Assembly (NCBI GenBank): GCA_964036315.1
Contig: OZ038488.1
Coordinates: forward strand, 65,615,909 to 65,679,908
Length of the DNA stretch: 64,000 nt
Direction: 5' to 3'
Source of the DNA: Acanthosepion esculentum
Lineage: Eukaryota > Mollusca > Cephalopoda > Sepiida > Sepiidae
Positions 12,909 to 23,640 of the stretch are shown here, one piece after another (the first letter of the stretch is position 1; every line of letters starts with the position of its first letter). Under the pieces are notes generated by a model. That model worked only from the letters and a program-made list of their open reading frames with translations. It did no database searches and was not told the DNA's origin. Made by a program: the position numbers and the translations under genes.

Positions 12909-13223
12909 AGCCAGAAAATATTTTTAGATTGTAAGAATTTTTTTGAGATAATAATGGTTTAGTGATGTAATTTTTACTAATTAACCTATAGCTGGGTGGT
13001 TAATATGTGGATTCATATCTTTCCTAAAGGTATTTAGGTGTAAGTGAGTATAACGAACACAACGGTAATTAGAACTCGGCTCTCCGATGAACAATTTTGA
13101 GGCATTATCCATTAAACCACACGCACATTCAAGCTTACAGCACCTGGTATTCCTAATCGGTCACCCATCTAGGTACTGACCAGGCTCGATGTTGCTTAAC
13201 TTCGGTGATTTACGGGAACCGGT
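12909..13223 (-). repeat. 5S-tRNA composite SINE, full-length-like copy
   Basis: On the minus strand the 5S-like head runs from 13223 to about 13125 (key stretch CCTGGTCAGTACCTAGATGG, then AATACCAGGTGCTGTAAGCT, the 3' end of 5S rRNA). It is followed directly by a tRNA-like part with A box TGGTTTAATGGATAATG and B box GAGTTCTAATTACC, and a ~170-base body ending in ATTTTCTGGC. The same order is seen at 29003-29310. Both Pol III promoter types (5S internal control region and tRNA A/B boxes) are therefore present in one element. Confidence 0.8.
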
Positions 13224-14096
13224 CTTATTTTTTGTAGCGTTTGTAGTAACCATTTCGCATTATAACAGATTAGTCGAATGAAGCCGAAAAAATATTTTTT
13301 ACGCAATTATCTAAATAACTCAAAATAATCTGTTTAATTAGATTTTCTTAAAACTGTACATATTTATTTAAGTAAATAAAAAAAATTTAGGTTTGCTGAA
13401 TTAATTTTATTATTAATACAAACATTAGAAAAAATATTCAAATATTTCTTTAATGGTCAGCTCGATGCAAGAAATGCAACTAGACTTGGAATAGTAACAA
13501 AAGGAGCTTTATGAAATAGATGTCTAGCTGAAAATGTTTTTACAGAAATTTTATGGAGGTAAGATAACTCTTTACTTTTCTCTGTCCATACTACGGGTAT
13601 TCAGTTAATTACACTAATTCACCTCAATGCCGTACCTCTAAATTTGCCATTCGCTCCCCTCTAGGTCGACAAGGGTTTATAATAGTCTGTGTTCGCTTCG
13701 CACGAATGTTTTTGTGAAAACCTTGCATCAACCTCTCCCAATAAGTCAGATTAGAAATTTCTTCCTGCTGATGTTGGTATCCTATAACCCAATATATCCT
13801 GTCTCTCGTAATTTGGAGCGTGCGCCACCAAATAACCAATATAATTCAGAGAAATGCCATGAAGGACTCAGATCATTATCTCACTGATCGAAATGGTCAT
13901 GGGATATTTTGTCTTTCGCGGGTGTAATTAATTAAAACCAACCAAAAGGATTATAATCTGAATAAACAGACACTAAAAAGAAGAAAAAAGCCTTTATCCA
14001 CGCATAAAACAATGTACTTTGAACTGACATTATCAAATGCTAAATATCAACACAGTATCTGTCTATATTTCAGAGATGAGTATTGTAACTGTGCAC
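13224..14096. other. unassigned AT-rich sequence
   Basis: A 71-codon frame on the minus strand at 13624-13839 (starts MVIWWRTLQ) has no similarity I recognise. It could be chance or a fragment of an element. Nothing else is seen. Confidence 0.3.
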
Positions 14097-14347
14097 TATT
14101 TACATTGTTCGGACTGTTGTCCACATCTTTATTGACATATTCACGATGTTTCAGACGTTGTACGCGCCGGCCTTCTTCAAGCAATATTTCTTGGAATTTC
14201 GAACCGAAACTTTTATTTATCTACCTCCCTGGACTAAATAAAGGGTTCGATTCTAAATTCTACCTGAAGAAGGCCGGAGCGTACAACGTTCGAAACGTCG
14301 TGAATATGCCGATAAAGACGAGGTCAACAGTCCAAACAATGTAAATA
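14097..14347. repeat. dispersed repeat R3, inverted dimer (copy 1)
   Basis: Left arm 14099-14175 (ACATTGTTCGGACTGTTG onward) and right arm 14260-14345 are reverse complements, separated by ~85 bases. The arms carry CCTGAAGAAGGCCGG and CGAAACGTCGTGAATATG. Related copies are at 19889-20420 (also inverted) and 26580-27515 (single). Confidence 0.75.
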
Positions 14348-14629
14348 CTGTAAACAGTATTTCAACTGTTTTTTGCACATGACGCAAGGTTTAGTTATAT
14401 TTTGACTATTTATTTTGTTAATTCCTCTGCTGCTCTGAAAGAAACATAACCCCAAGCGCTAAAGGTAATTCCAACCGATATCTATTGTACATTCTTAAAA
14501 GGGAGAATTTAATTGCAAAGCTCAAAATCCAAAATAGAAACGTGAACTTCTCGTTTGAAGATCCTAATATTTCAACCCACGAGAGAGAGTATTGTTAACG
14601 TAGATCGATCCTGCGACGTCCGATTTCGC

Positions 14630-15765
14630 TTCATGTTTAAAAGCGTTTGACAAAGTACGTCACAAAGTACTGTTGGAACTAATATTAGGTTGGTGCAAAA
14701 ATAATGTAGTTTTTTGACGTTCAACTTCATGTGAGAAAACGACATTATTTTTGCACCAACCTAATAAGTAACCCTGACATATTTGCGAAGGATATTAAAA
14801 TAATCCAGAACCTATACTGGCAGCAAACTGCATGTATACGGATAGAAAAATGAATTCAGTAAATATACAAAAATAGATGTGTTTTCTCAACAGATTACTT
14901 AACCTATACAGTGAGATTATTCTGAGAGAATTGTAATTCCGACCAAGATTCATTATTGGCGGTTATAATCTTAACAACATAAGGTATGCAGATGACACAG
15001 TGTTAGTAGCAGATACAGAAAGGAAACTACAAGAACTCCTAGGGAAGGTAGTGAAGGAAAGCGAGATGAATGGACTAAAAATCACTTGTAAGAAGACAGA
15101 AAGCATAGTTGTTAGCAAATTACATGCAAATTACAAATTGGAGGTACTAAAATCAAACAAGTACATAAATTTAAATATCTGGGAAGTGTTTTAACATAGG
15201 ACGGAAAGTGCGACCCTGAAACCTGAAGATGCATTGCGATAGTGAAAGATACCTTCCAAAAGCTAAGCAAAGAATTAAGAAACAGGAAAATTTAATTAGA
15301 AACAAAGAGTACTGAACTGTTATGTAATATCAGTTCTCCTATATGGCAGTGAATACTGGACAATCTCCCCACAGATGAAGAAGAGACTTGAAGCAGCAGA
15401 AATGTAGTTCTACAGGAGGATGCTAAGAACACCATGGACTGAACAACAACAGTGTTTTAGAGAAAATGGAAACCCAAAAGACACTTACACGTAACATCAG
15501 GAAAAGACAGTCAAAATTTCTGGAGCACATAAAGAGGAAAGAGGGCTTCGAAAATTTGATACTCGCAGGACGGATTGAAATCAGAAAACAACGCGAAACC
15601 TACCTAGGGAGCTTGAGTGAATGGGTGGCGGCCACAATATTTAGGAGAGATAACAAAAAGACAGAATTTATTGATAGCTACAAAAGACAGGAAATTATGG
15701 AGAGCCATCATTACCAACGTCCTGAAGGGACACGGCACATAGAAGAAGATAGAGCATGCTATTTT
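14630..15765 (+). pseudogene. decayed LINE reverse transcriptase (RTE-like), with nested MITE
   Basis: The frame begins with RT block KAFDKVRHKVLLEL, is broken by an 80-bp MITE (14685-14764), and resumes with NPDIFAKDIKIIQNLYWQQTA. YADDTVLVADTERKLQELL follows at about 14987-15045 (catalytic Asp-Asp), then KITCKKTE, FKYLGSVLT and a C-terminal region with RKRQSKFLEHIKRKEGFENL and LWRAIITNVLKGHGT near 15700-15735. Several stops and frameshifts are present, and the N-terminal endonuclease is missing (5' truncation). The clade is inferred from motif style. Confidence 0.85.
14685..14764. mobile_element. 80-bp mariner MITE (MADE1-like)
   Basis: Perfectly bounded by TA dinucleotides (14683-14684 and 14765-14766). 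The terminal inverted repeats begin TTAGGTTGGTGCAAAA and agree at about 28 of 29 positions, leaving a ~20-base middle. Length and terminal sequence closely resemble MADE1, the 80-bp human MITE related to mariner Hsmar1. It sits inside the LINE RT, so it inserted after the LINE. A transcript would fold into a near-perfect hairpin. Confidence 0.92.
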
Positions 15766-15990
15766 TTATTGGAAGAGGTATACATTTGTATTAAACATTT
15801 ATTTTGTGATTACAAAAATCTTTAAGCTTGACAGCTTTGACATACGATCGATGATAATTGCATTTTATAAAAAAAAACCCGAATAAATTGAATAATTATT
15901 TTTAAAATGTCATTTTGTAAGAGACAATAATTTCTTCTGTTTCTTAAGAAACATTAAAATATAACATTTTCAATAAAAGCAAATCTTGTA

Positions 15991-15991
<1 letters not shown>

Positions 15992-16047
<56 letters not shown>

Positions 16048-16111
16048 CGTTTCATTGAATACGACAGACAAGGTGATTTGATTTAATTTTTATACAGTTT
16101 CTCATGTCATC

Positions 16112-16179
<68 letters not shown>
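15992..16179. repeat. (TA)n and (GT)n microsatellites
   Basis: TA at 15992-16042 and about 32 GT units at 16116-16179. The segment between them (CGTTTCATTGAATACGACAG) recurs just after the GT tract (16208 onward), so the two tracts flank a duplicated ~90-base unit. Confidence 0.9.
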
Positions 16180-16182
<3 letters not shown>

Positions 16183-16259
16183 TTAGGCAGCAATCCCTCT
16201 TTCAAGCACGTTTCATTGAATCCGACAGATAAGGTGCTTTAGTTTTTGAAACAATTTCT

Positions 16260-16810
16260 CATGTGATCTTATAATTTTTTTTTCTTTTCGGAGGATAAAT
16301 TATATAAAAACTGTCCAACTGTTTTTTCTATCCGAACGCTTTTGTCTATACATTTAAATATTCATGGAAACCTACTGGACCCTATTCGTAACATACATGT
16401 TGACAACACAAATATAATAGCATTGTCTACAAGTAAAAAAAAAAGGCTAAAAATAATGGGCGCCTTATTAATAAAAACAACAACAACAAAAAAACAACAC
16501 TCAATAACATCAACTATGAACATGGACACAATATCTTGACGGTGTTTTGAAAATGAAAACATTATATAAATACATACATACAACAATCTATTTCTTGTGA
16601 ACAGCTAATATATTTCAACTTTGAAAATGGCTTCATCAAGGCAAATGTAAGGATTATTTTGCAACAAGTATTTATAAACAAAAGTAAATTTAAATTTAAG
16701 AAACTCTCATGAATATTCATCAGGTTAACTGAAAATTAAAACAATTTGAAAGACTAACAACATTTATACTTTTGTTTATAAATACTTGTTGCAAAATTAA
16801 ATCCTCACAT
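16260..16810. repeat. dispersed repeat with inverted segments
   Basis: The start (about 16295-16350) resembles 3665-3720. Segments 16646-16690 and 16762-16808 are reverse complements (core TTTATAAATACTTGTTGCAAAAT), separated by ~75 bases, giving a hairpin. No coding capacity is seen. Confidence 0.55.
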
Positions 16811-16854
16811 TTGATAATGCCTATCAAATATATTGTAGCTTTATCCGAAATTTT

Positions 16855-16856
<2 letters not shown>

Positions 16857-16900
<44 letters not shown>

Positions 16901-16917
16901 GTGTGTGTTTGTGTGTG

Positions 16918-17011
<94 letters not shown>
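16857..17011. repeat. (TA)n-(GT)n-(GA)n compound microsatellite
   Basis: TA about 38 bases, GT about 85 bases with two GTTT interruptions, then a GA run. The translated frames are artefacts. Confidence 0.97.
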
Positions 17012-17012
<1 letters not shown>

Positions 17013-17027
17013 AAAAGAAAGAATGAA

Positions 17028-17260
17028 AGGCATGGTGGAGTAGTGGATAGCGGAGGAATCGGAGAGCCGAGTTCGAATTCCATTCGAATCCATTACATTC
17101 ACTTAGGTGCTAATACCATTTGGAAAGATATTAATCCTCTTCTTATCCCTCCAGCTATGAGTAAATAGCAGGACAGACTGTTTTTTTTAGCCTTGGATGG
17201 CAACTGGTCAAGGAGAAGGACAACTCTGAATTCAAAACCTGCTGAGGGTCGTAGTGCATC
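17028..17260 (+). repeat. tRNA-derived SINE (variant without 5S-like head)
   Basis: A close copy of 1390-1620: head GTGGAGTAGTGGATAGCGG, B box GAGTTCGAATTCC, body with GAGTAAATAGCAGGACAGAC and CTTGGATGGCAACTGGTC. It extends to about 17260 with CTGCTGAGGGTCGTAGTGC, which is not seen in the first copy. Confidence 0.75.
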
Positions 17261-17379
17261 AGGTCTCTGTATTCATCGCTTCAAAAAGTTCGGTTGATTC
17301 TGCACAAAGCCTTCACCAATATAATCAAATCATGGTGTCTGGGCTTACTCTCATACGTCGAATACGACGGGAGAGTCCA

Positions 17380-17381
<2 letters not shown>

Positions 17382-17432
<51 letters not shown>

Positions 17433-17461
17433 TTGCCTGACGATTTTGACTTCTATGTTCA

Positions 17462-17527
<66 letters not shown>
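17382..17527. repeat. two (TA)n microsatellites
   Basis: TA tracts at 17382-17428 and 17467-17527 are separated by 38 bases containing GACTTCTATGTTCACTTT, the same kind of flank as at 9800 and (reverse) 32105. Confidence 0.95.
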
Positions 17528-17530
<3 letters not shown>

Positions 17531-17739
17531 CTTGGGATCAAATACAGATCAGATATAGATCGGTATCCAACAGAATGATAGGATAATACAAAAATAGGAA
17601 ACGTTTATAAATCTATGTTTCGCTTTTATTACAGCTTCATCAGAGAATGAAATATCTCAATCTATGACGTAGACATAACAAAGCGAAACATGTTATAAAT
17701 CTAACATATTTCGGTTTTATATATTTATATAAATTACTT

Positions 17740-17870
17740 CAACATTCATTTTTAGTGGATACCCGTATTTGAGTAGGACGCCCCATTTTTTAAACAATGT
17801 TTATTTCACCTTAAGTTCGAAAACACTTACTAAAAGAAAATAAATTTTCTCGAATTCGCAGGCGGATAGA
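17740..17870 (-). repeat. decayed copy of the tRNA-Ser-like SINE tail
   Basis: Shares TTTAGTGGATACCC, a TATTTGAGTAG stretch and TTCTCGAATTCGCAGGCGG with the repeats at 3040-3480. The tRNA-like head is no longer foldable. Confidence 0.4.
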
Positions 17871-17976
17871 CGAAAAAAACATTGTTTAAATCACAGGCCG
17901 TTCTTCTCAAATACCAGTATTCACTAAAATAACCTTTGAAGAAATAAAAATATGTCGGATTAAAAAAAAAATTCTT

Positions 17977-17979
<3 letters not shown>

Positions 17980-18044
<65 letters not shown>
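17980..18044. repeat. (TA)n microsatellite
   Basis: About 32 TA units. Confidence 0.97.
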
Positions 18045-18047
<3 letters not shown>

Positions 18048-18773
18048 GTGTGTGCGTGCGTAGATCAACAGGTCCGCATGAAACTGTTATGTTATCACAA
18101 ATTTTCATTATGTAATAAAATTCGATCTATGTTTCTAATGACATTGACCAGAAATGAGATTGTGTTGCAAAATAAATATTTGTTATGTAAAATAAATCCT
18201 TTTTTATCATTAGGATGCAGACTTATTGATGTACTGACGTGCGTGTGCACAAACACATACACATACGCAAACACATATACACGAAAGTGTGCTGAAAACT
18301 ACTGAACCCGAACAAAAAACACTTCCATCAAAAATTCTGATGTGCGGTTATTTGATCATATTTAGAGAAACGGGACGGGCGGAGATCTTTTCAGCACCCA
18401 CTCATATAGTGAGACTCGCCTTTAAATTTCGACGTAGGAGGGCCTAACCATTCTACTTTTCAGAACTGGACCGTCAGACTATCCCCGCATATCATTAGAT
18501 TATAGTGGTGAAGACTTGTGCAGGACCAGCCACACTTGGAAGAAAAGTTAACAGAGAACTCATTCATAGTGTGTTTTTAAGTCTCCAAACAGTTCTACTC
18601 AAGTTTTGAATTCAGAATTGTTTTTCTAGAATGGTTGCCACCCAAGACAATAAAACCCAGTGTACCTTGCTATTTAACCTATAACTGTAGGGAGAGAGAT
18701 GAATACATACCTTTTCGAATTCGAACATGGCTTGCCGATTTCTCTTTTCGAGCATTGATATGACTCGCACTGC

Positions 18774-18776
<3 letters not shown>
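18045..18776. other. unassigned sequence
   Basis: No gene, tRNA fold or recognisable element end is seen. It lies between two TA arrays. Confidence 0.35.

Positions 18777-18860
<84 letters not shown>
18777..18860. repeat. (TA)n microsatellite
   Basis: About 42 TA units. Confidence 0.97.
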
Positions 18861-18863
<3 letters not shown>

Positions 18864-19022
18864 TCCAGATGGTGAGGTCTCTCATAGAAACTTTAAGGTC
18901 AGGCCGACATAGTCGTAGTATAGTTTCTCGATTCTGGCCAATCCCTACGTATCCAAACAGTGGTAGTGAAGTAAATAAATACTTTAAAAATACACCTTAC
19001 ACCACATATAACTAGAAATGGC

Positions 19023-19090
19023 CTGTCTAAAGTAGGACCCGCGGGCCACATGCGACCCGCGAGATTACCAAGTGTGACCCGCGTGGGGTT
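19023..19090 (+). mobile_element. hAT-like transposon terminus (tentative)
   Basis: The GTCTAAAGTAGGACCCGCGG...CATGCGACCCGCG arrangement, with repeated RACCCGCG blocks, recalls subterminal sequences of hAT transposons. No transposase frame and no matching opposite end are seen. The following ~800 bases to 19888 hold no recognisable gene. Confidence 0.35.
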
Positions 19091-19888
19091 TTCAAAACAG
19101 TTAATTATTTGTGTACATCATTCGACGGCTGATGCCGTATGAAAAATTCAGTTGGTGAACGCATGACTTTATTTAATCCATATTTCACTGGCATATCTAA
19201 TTAATCGTTTTGAATCTCCTTAGAAAAAGGAAAAAGAAAAATTTTCTTGCCACCCGACTCTGTCAGTGCAGGATTTACATTAGAACAGGGGACATTTGTT
19301 TATTTTCAGTTTCAATGGGACTTCTTTGAAATAATTTGAAACAATTTAAAGTATTTGGGCCTCTCTAGTTGGACTGGGTCTTTTAAATTCGATTGAATTT
19401 CACTATAATACAGTCCCTTCATTCTAGATCAATTTCTGTCAGATGTAAAGCTCGGATGAAAAACTGAAGTTGCTAATGAAATAAATTGGATGAGTTCCAA
19501 AATCATTAAAAATTTTAGTTAAAGTGTTTCATGTTTTACATCAAAAAGCATCATCTAAAAATACATCTTTTTTCTTCTAGACACGGAAGTGGTGAGGACA
19601 TATGTAATGAAGGGACCCCCGAATTCTATTAGCCCTTTGGTCTCTTAAGGCTATAATCTGCCCTTGGTCTCTGTATATAACTGTCTCTATCTCAGCAATT
19701 TATTCTAAAAATTCACTCTTGCGCCTAATTTTCTGCAATCAATGTGACCCATTACATTTTTAATTATGCAGGTCTGATCTAGAACATAACGCTTTCAATC
19801 AAAAGTAACTCATATTTTGCTGCGTATATAAAACTAGGGTCTTCTTTTTTTACCATAAAAACTGTACATAAATAAAAAAAATGATTTA

Positions 19889-20420
19889 CATTGTTCAGAC
19901 TGTCTCATTCACGACGTTTCAGCCGTTATACACTCCGGCCTTTTTCAGCTGGTATTCGTTGGAATTTCGGACCGAACTTTTCATTCAGCCCACGGGGGCT
20001 AGACTCTTCTAATTCCACGTACCATGCCTTTGGATATCTCAGTTTCGATAACTTTCCAAGTTTTTGCTTTCTCCGCCGAGTCCAGGGATTGAACTCTTTG
20101 GGTCAAGTCACTTTTTGATTCAATCAATCAACAAACGCTTTTACCCAATGGGTCATGTGAGCTGTGAGTGCAATCCCTGGCCTCGGTAGAGAGAACAAAA
20201 ACTTGGCGAGTTATGAAGGTGAATTAACTCAAACTGAGATATCCAATTGTATTGTACGTGAAATTAAAACAGTCTGGCCCCCATGAACTGAATTACGGGT
20301 TCCGTTAGAAATTTCAACAAATATCACCTGAAGAAGGTAGGAACTTACAACGGTCGAAACGCCGTGAATGTGGCAGTAAAGATGAGGACAACAGTCCGAA
20401 TAATGTGAATAGAGTAAATG
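19889..20420. repeat. dispersed repeat R3, inverted dimer (copy 2)
   Basis: Left arm 19889-19960 (ACATTGTTCAGACTG, then CACTCCGGCCTTTTTCAG) and right arm 20322-20412 (CACCTGAAGAAGGTAGG, then CGAAACGCCGTGAATGTGG) are diverged reverse complements. The ~360 bases between them include CCCACGGGGGCTAGACTC and GAGTCCAGGGATTGAA-like sequence, parts of which recur in copy 3. Confidence 0.7.
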
Positions 20421-21090
20421 ATTACAATACCTCATCTCAGAAATAAAGACAGATGATGACAAAACGAATTTAGAAAATTCCTTCTTCTCACCTTTTGATC
20501 TCGTCGATACTGTGATTCTCGATGTCACGTGTTTCCGTCTGCAAATAAACATACTGCTGTAGTGAGGACAATAGAGATGTTTCGATTTTACACAAGACTT
20601 TCAGTTTCAAGATTGACGAGAATATCTCGCCTCCTGCGGGAGGGGTCGGCGCGCAACATAACAAGGCAAAGACAACGGGAAGATGGCGTGTCCAATGCAT
20701 GCATACAAAGATTGTTCGTTTTTTTCGCAGCACTCAAAAGCCCTCAGTTTACTGGGAAGAAACCTTTACTCTCTGATGAAATCCAGAGTTGAGAATTGGC
20801 CTGATAATTGTTACACAGATCCCAAGTGGTCAGTGATGGTTTGTTTTGATGGAATATTTTGAATAACGGTGTTTCAGAGAAGAAATATTGGAAAAAGTGA
20901 TATCGGCTGTTTGTATCAATAAGTTTCTTATTGGCTACAATAGTGAAAACCTACGTTGGTAAATAAGTAAGTCGGCTGCTTGTTTCACACGTCTGACCGC
21001 TCCGGCTAGAAGATCATTAATGTGGACTTTAATCTAGATTGACCAACGAAAGGGATACATGCGTCATGATGAGAAGATGCAGTGGGAGAT
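20421..21090. other. unassigned sequence
   Basis: Overlapping short frames on both strands have no recognisable product. No repeat ends are seen. Confidence 0.3.
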
Positions 21091-22134
21091 GAGAAGCCTG
21101 GAGTAAACATAAGAGGGAGGGAGAACGCGGGTAGAAAGGGAGTGATATGAGGAGGAGGAGGGGAGGGGGAGGAGGAGGAAGAAGAGTGAAGAAGCACGCT
21201 AGGAGAGATGATGATTTTGGAAAGGAAGGGGGGAAAAGAAAGCAAATGAAGGACAAAGTATTTAGATTGGGAACATTGAAACAAAAAACTGGAGGCGGCA
21301 GATGAAACGAAGACACCCAAAAAAGGAAGTCGCAATAATCAGTAGAAAAAAGGGGGGAAGGTTGTAATCCAATAAAGTTTTGAAAAAATAAAAGAGAACT
21401 TGAAATCTAGAAGCACAGTAAAAGAAATAAAATAAAATAAAGAGAAGAACGAAGAAAAAATTGAAGGGAAATTAGGGAGAAATATCGAAGTAGAGAAAGA
21501 TGGAAATTTTATTTTTTACAATGATGTTCACCCTGTACAAGGCCCGAGGGCCACTCGAGGTAGAGTGTTACAGTGTAAGAGGCACAGTTTATACAGATAT
21601 GTGTGGAAGATAATGATTAACTCTAAACTTGAACAGGTTAAGATTGTAGTGATCAGGGACGAGCAGACTAGAAGAAAGAAAGAAAGAAAGAAAGAAAGAA
21701 GAAATAAAAACGAAAGCAGAAAAATAAACCAAAAACAAAAAGGAAAAGAAAGGGAAAAAGGAAAAATTAGAAAGAGAAGTGAAGAGGAGAAAGAAAAAAG
21801 AAGTAAAACATAATGACAATTAAAAGGAGGAAAGAAGAGAAGAAAGAAAGAACAAATAGAAAACGAAAAAGAAAAAGACGGACAGAAGGAAGGGCAGAAG
21901 AAAAGTAAAAGAACGAAAGAAACGTGAGTTAATAAAGTAAAAAATGCCATGAAAAGCAAGAGAAAAATAACGAAGTGAAAAAGAAGAAAAGATTGTAGGA
22001 GTAGAAGAAGATAATATTATTAAGAATCAGAAAATATGGAAAAACAGAGAAAAGATTTAGACAAATAAAGAAAAGGCAAAAAGAAAATTAATAATAATAA
22101 TAACAACAACAACAACAATAGTATAGTAGTAGTA

Positions 22135-22167
<33 letters not shown>

Positions 22168-22222
22168 GAAGAAGAAGAAGAAGAAGAAGAAGAAGAAGAA
22201 GAAGAAGAAGAAGAAGAAGAAA
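21090..22222. repeat. long purine-rich tract with (GAAA)n, (AAT)n and (GAA)n
   Basis: The + strand is strongly purine-biased for over 1 kb. Internal simple repeats are GAAA at 21672-21705, AAT-type triplets at 22090-22167 and about 17 GAA units at 22168-22221. It is interrupted only by the LINE fragment at 21525-21660. Lys/Glu-rich and Ser/Phe-rich frames here are compositional artefacts. Confidence 0.85.
21525..21660 (-). mobile_element. LINE 3' end fragment
   Basis: The reverse complement matches 6190-6300: GATCACTACAATCTTAACC, then CACCTTGTACAGGG-type sequence at the 3' end. A ~135-base truncated copy inserted within the purine tract. Confidence 0.7.
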
Positions 22223-22229
22223 TAATTGT

Positions 22230-23280
22230 CAAATATATATAAAGTAAAACCAAGTACAACTGGGCCGACAAATTCGAAAGAGATCTCTAACTTCCACCTT
22301 AGCGCATATTGATTCGTTGACAAAAATATTTTTACATTGTTAATTAAAAGAAAGATAAGAAAAGAAAAACATAAAAAAAAATAAAGAGGAAAAAATACTC
22401 TAATCGATCGATGTGCAGCGGTGTGAGCGACAGCCTGAGGTGAATGGAGTCCAGGGGATTTGGCAGAGAAGATAACCTGCTGGTGTCTGGAGTAAGGACT
22501 CTCCTCTTTCTGCAGCCAAATTATTTTCTCCGAATTTGGAGGGAAAATAAAATGGTAGCAAGAAGGATGTTCCGGAAAGTAAAGACGTCTTCTTCTATGC
22601 GCGGTGTTCCTTCAGAACGTGGACGATCATGGCTCCCCACAACATCTTATCCTTTGTAGCTCTTAGCAAAGTTTGTCTTTTTGCTATTCCTCCCCTCCCT
22701 GTTCTGCCATCCATTTACATACGTTCGTTAGGTAGGCTACTCGCTGCTTTCCTCTGTCTCTCTTGCCTTCAATATGTACTGTGAGTGTTAAATTTTTCCA
22801 AGCCGTCTTTATCATTATGCGTCCCAGTAATTTCATGTGTCTCTTTCTTATTCTAAGTATAATTATCTTTTTTGTTTATATTTTTTTAAAAACTTTCTCT
22901 TTGTTTAGATGCTCCGTTAGTGGCATTCTCAGCATCATTCTGTAGAACCATATCTTGTCTCAAATATTTTCTTCATCTGTGAGGAAATTGCCCAACATTC
23001 ACTGCTATACTGGAGGATTGATATTACATCGCATTTCAACATTCTTTTCTATGCTTCTCTCCTTATTTTCTGGTTTCTTAATATTTTGTTTTTGGGAAGA
23101 CATGTTTTTTTTTTTGCTATTGCAATGCGGCTTGTGGTTTTGGTATCTCATTTTCTGTCATCCGTTAAAACACTTCCCAGCTATTTCAACATTTGTACTT
23201 GTTTGATTTTGACATCGCTACCTTCTTTTCCATTCATATCACACACGTTATTCATCGTTACCATTTTGACTATAACCCTC
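22230..23280. other. unassigned pyrimidine-rich sequence
   Basis: Short frames (for example 22444-22659) show no recognised similarity. A decayed copy of the 83-bp unit described next can be traced from about 23200. Confidence 0.3.
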
Positions 23281-23289
23281 TACATTCGG

Positions 23290-23640
23290 TGGCTCTCTTT
23301 GATTTTGACATCTTTAATTCGTTGCTCGCATCTTTCATTGTGACCATTTTAGCTCTAACTCACTAGCTTGAGTGTCTCTCTTTGATTTTGACATCTTTAA
23401 TTCGTTGCTCGCATCTTTCATTGTGACCATTTTAGCGGTAACTCACTAGCTTGAGTGTCTCTCTTTGATTTTGACATCTTTAATTCGTTGCTCGCATCTT
23501 TCATTGTAACCATTTTAGCTGTAACTCACTAGCTTGAATGTCTCTCTTTGATTTTGACATATGTATTTCGTTGCTCGCATCTTTCATTGTGACCATTTTA
23601 ACTCACTACATTGGGTGGCTCTCTTTGAATTTGAACTCTT
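23290..23640. repeat. minisatellite, 83-bp period
   Basis: Copies of a unit containing CTCTTTGATTTTGACATC and TCGTTGCTCGCATCTTTC begin near 23298, 23381, 23464 and 23547, with a shorter diverged copy to 23640. Related single copies lie at about 23200 and 24040-24110. Confidence 0.9.

Noticed and set aside
21006..22271. Frames rich in Ser/Phe or Lys/Glu across the purine tract
   Set aside because: Low-complexity composition in all frames; a LINE 3' end crosses one of them on the opposite strand.
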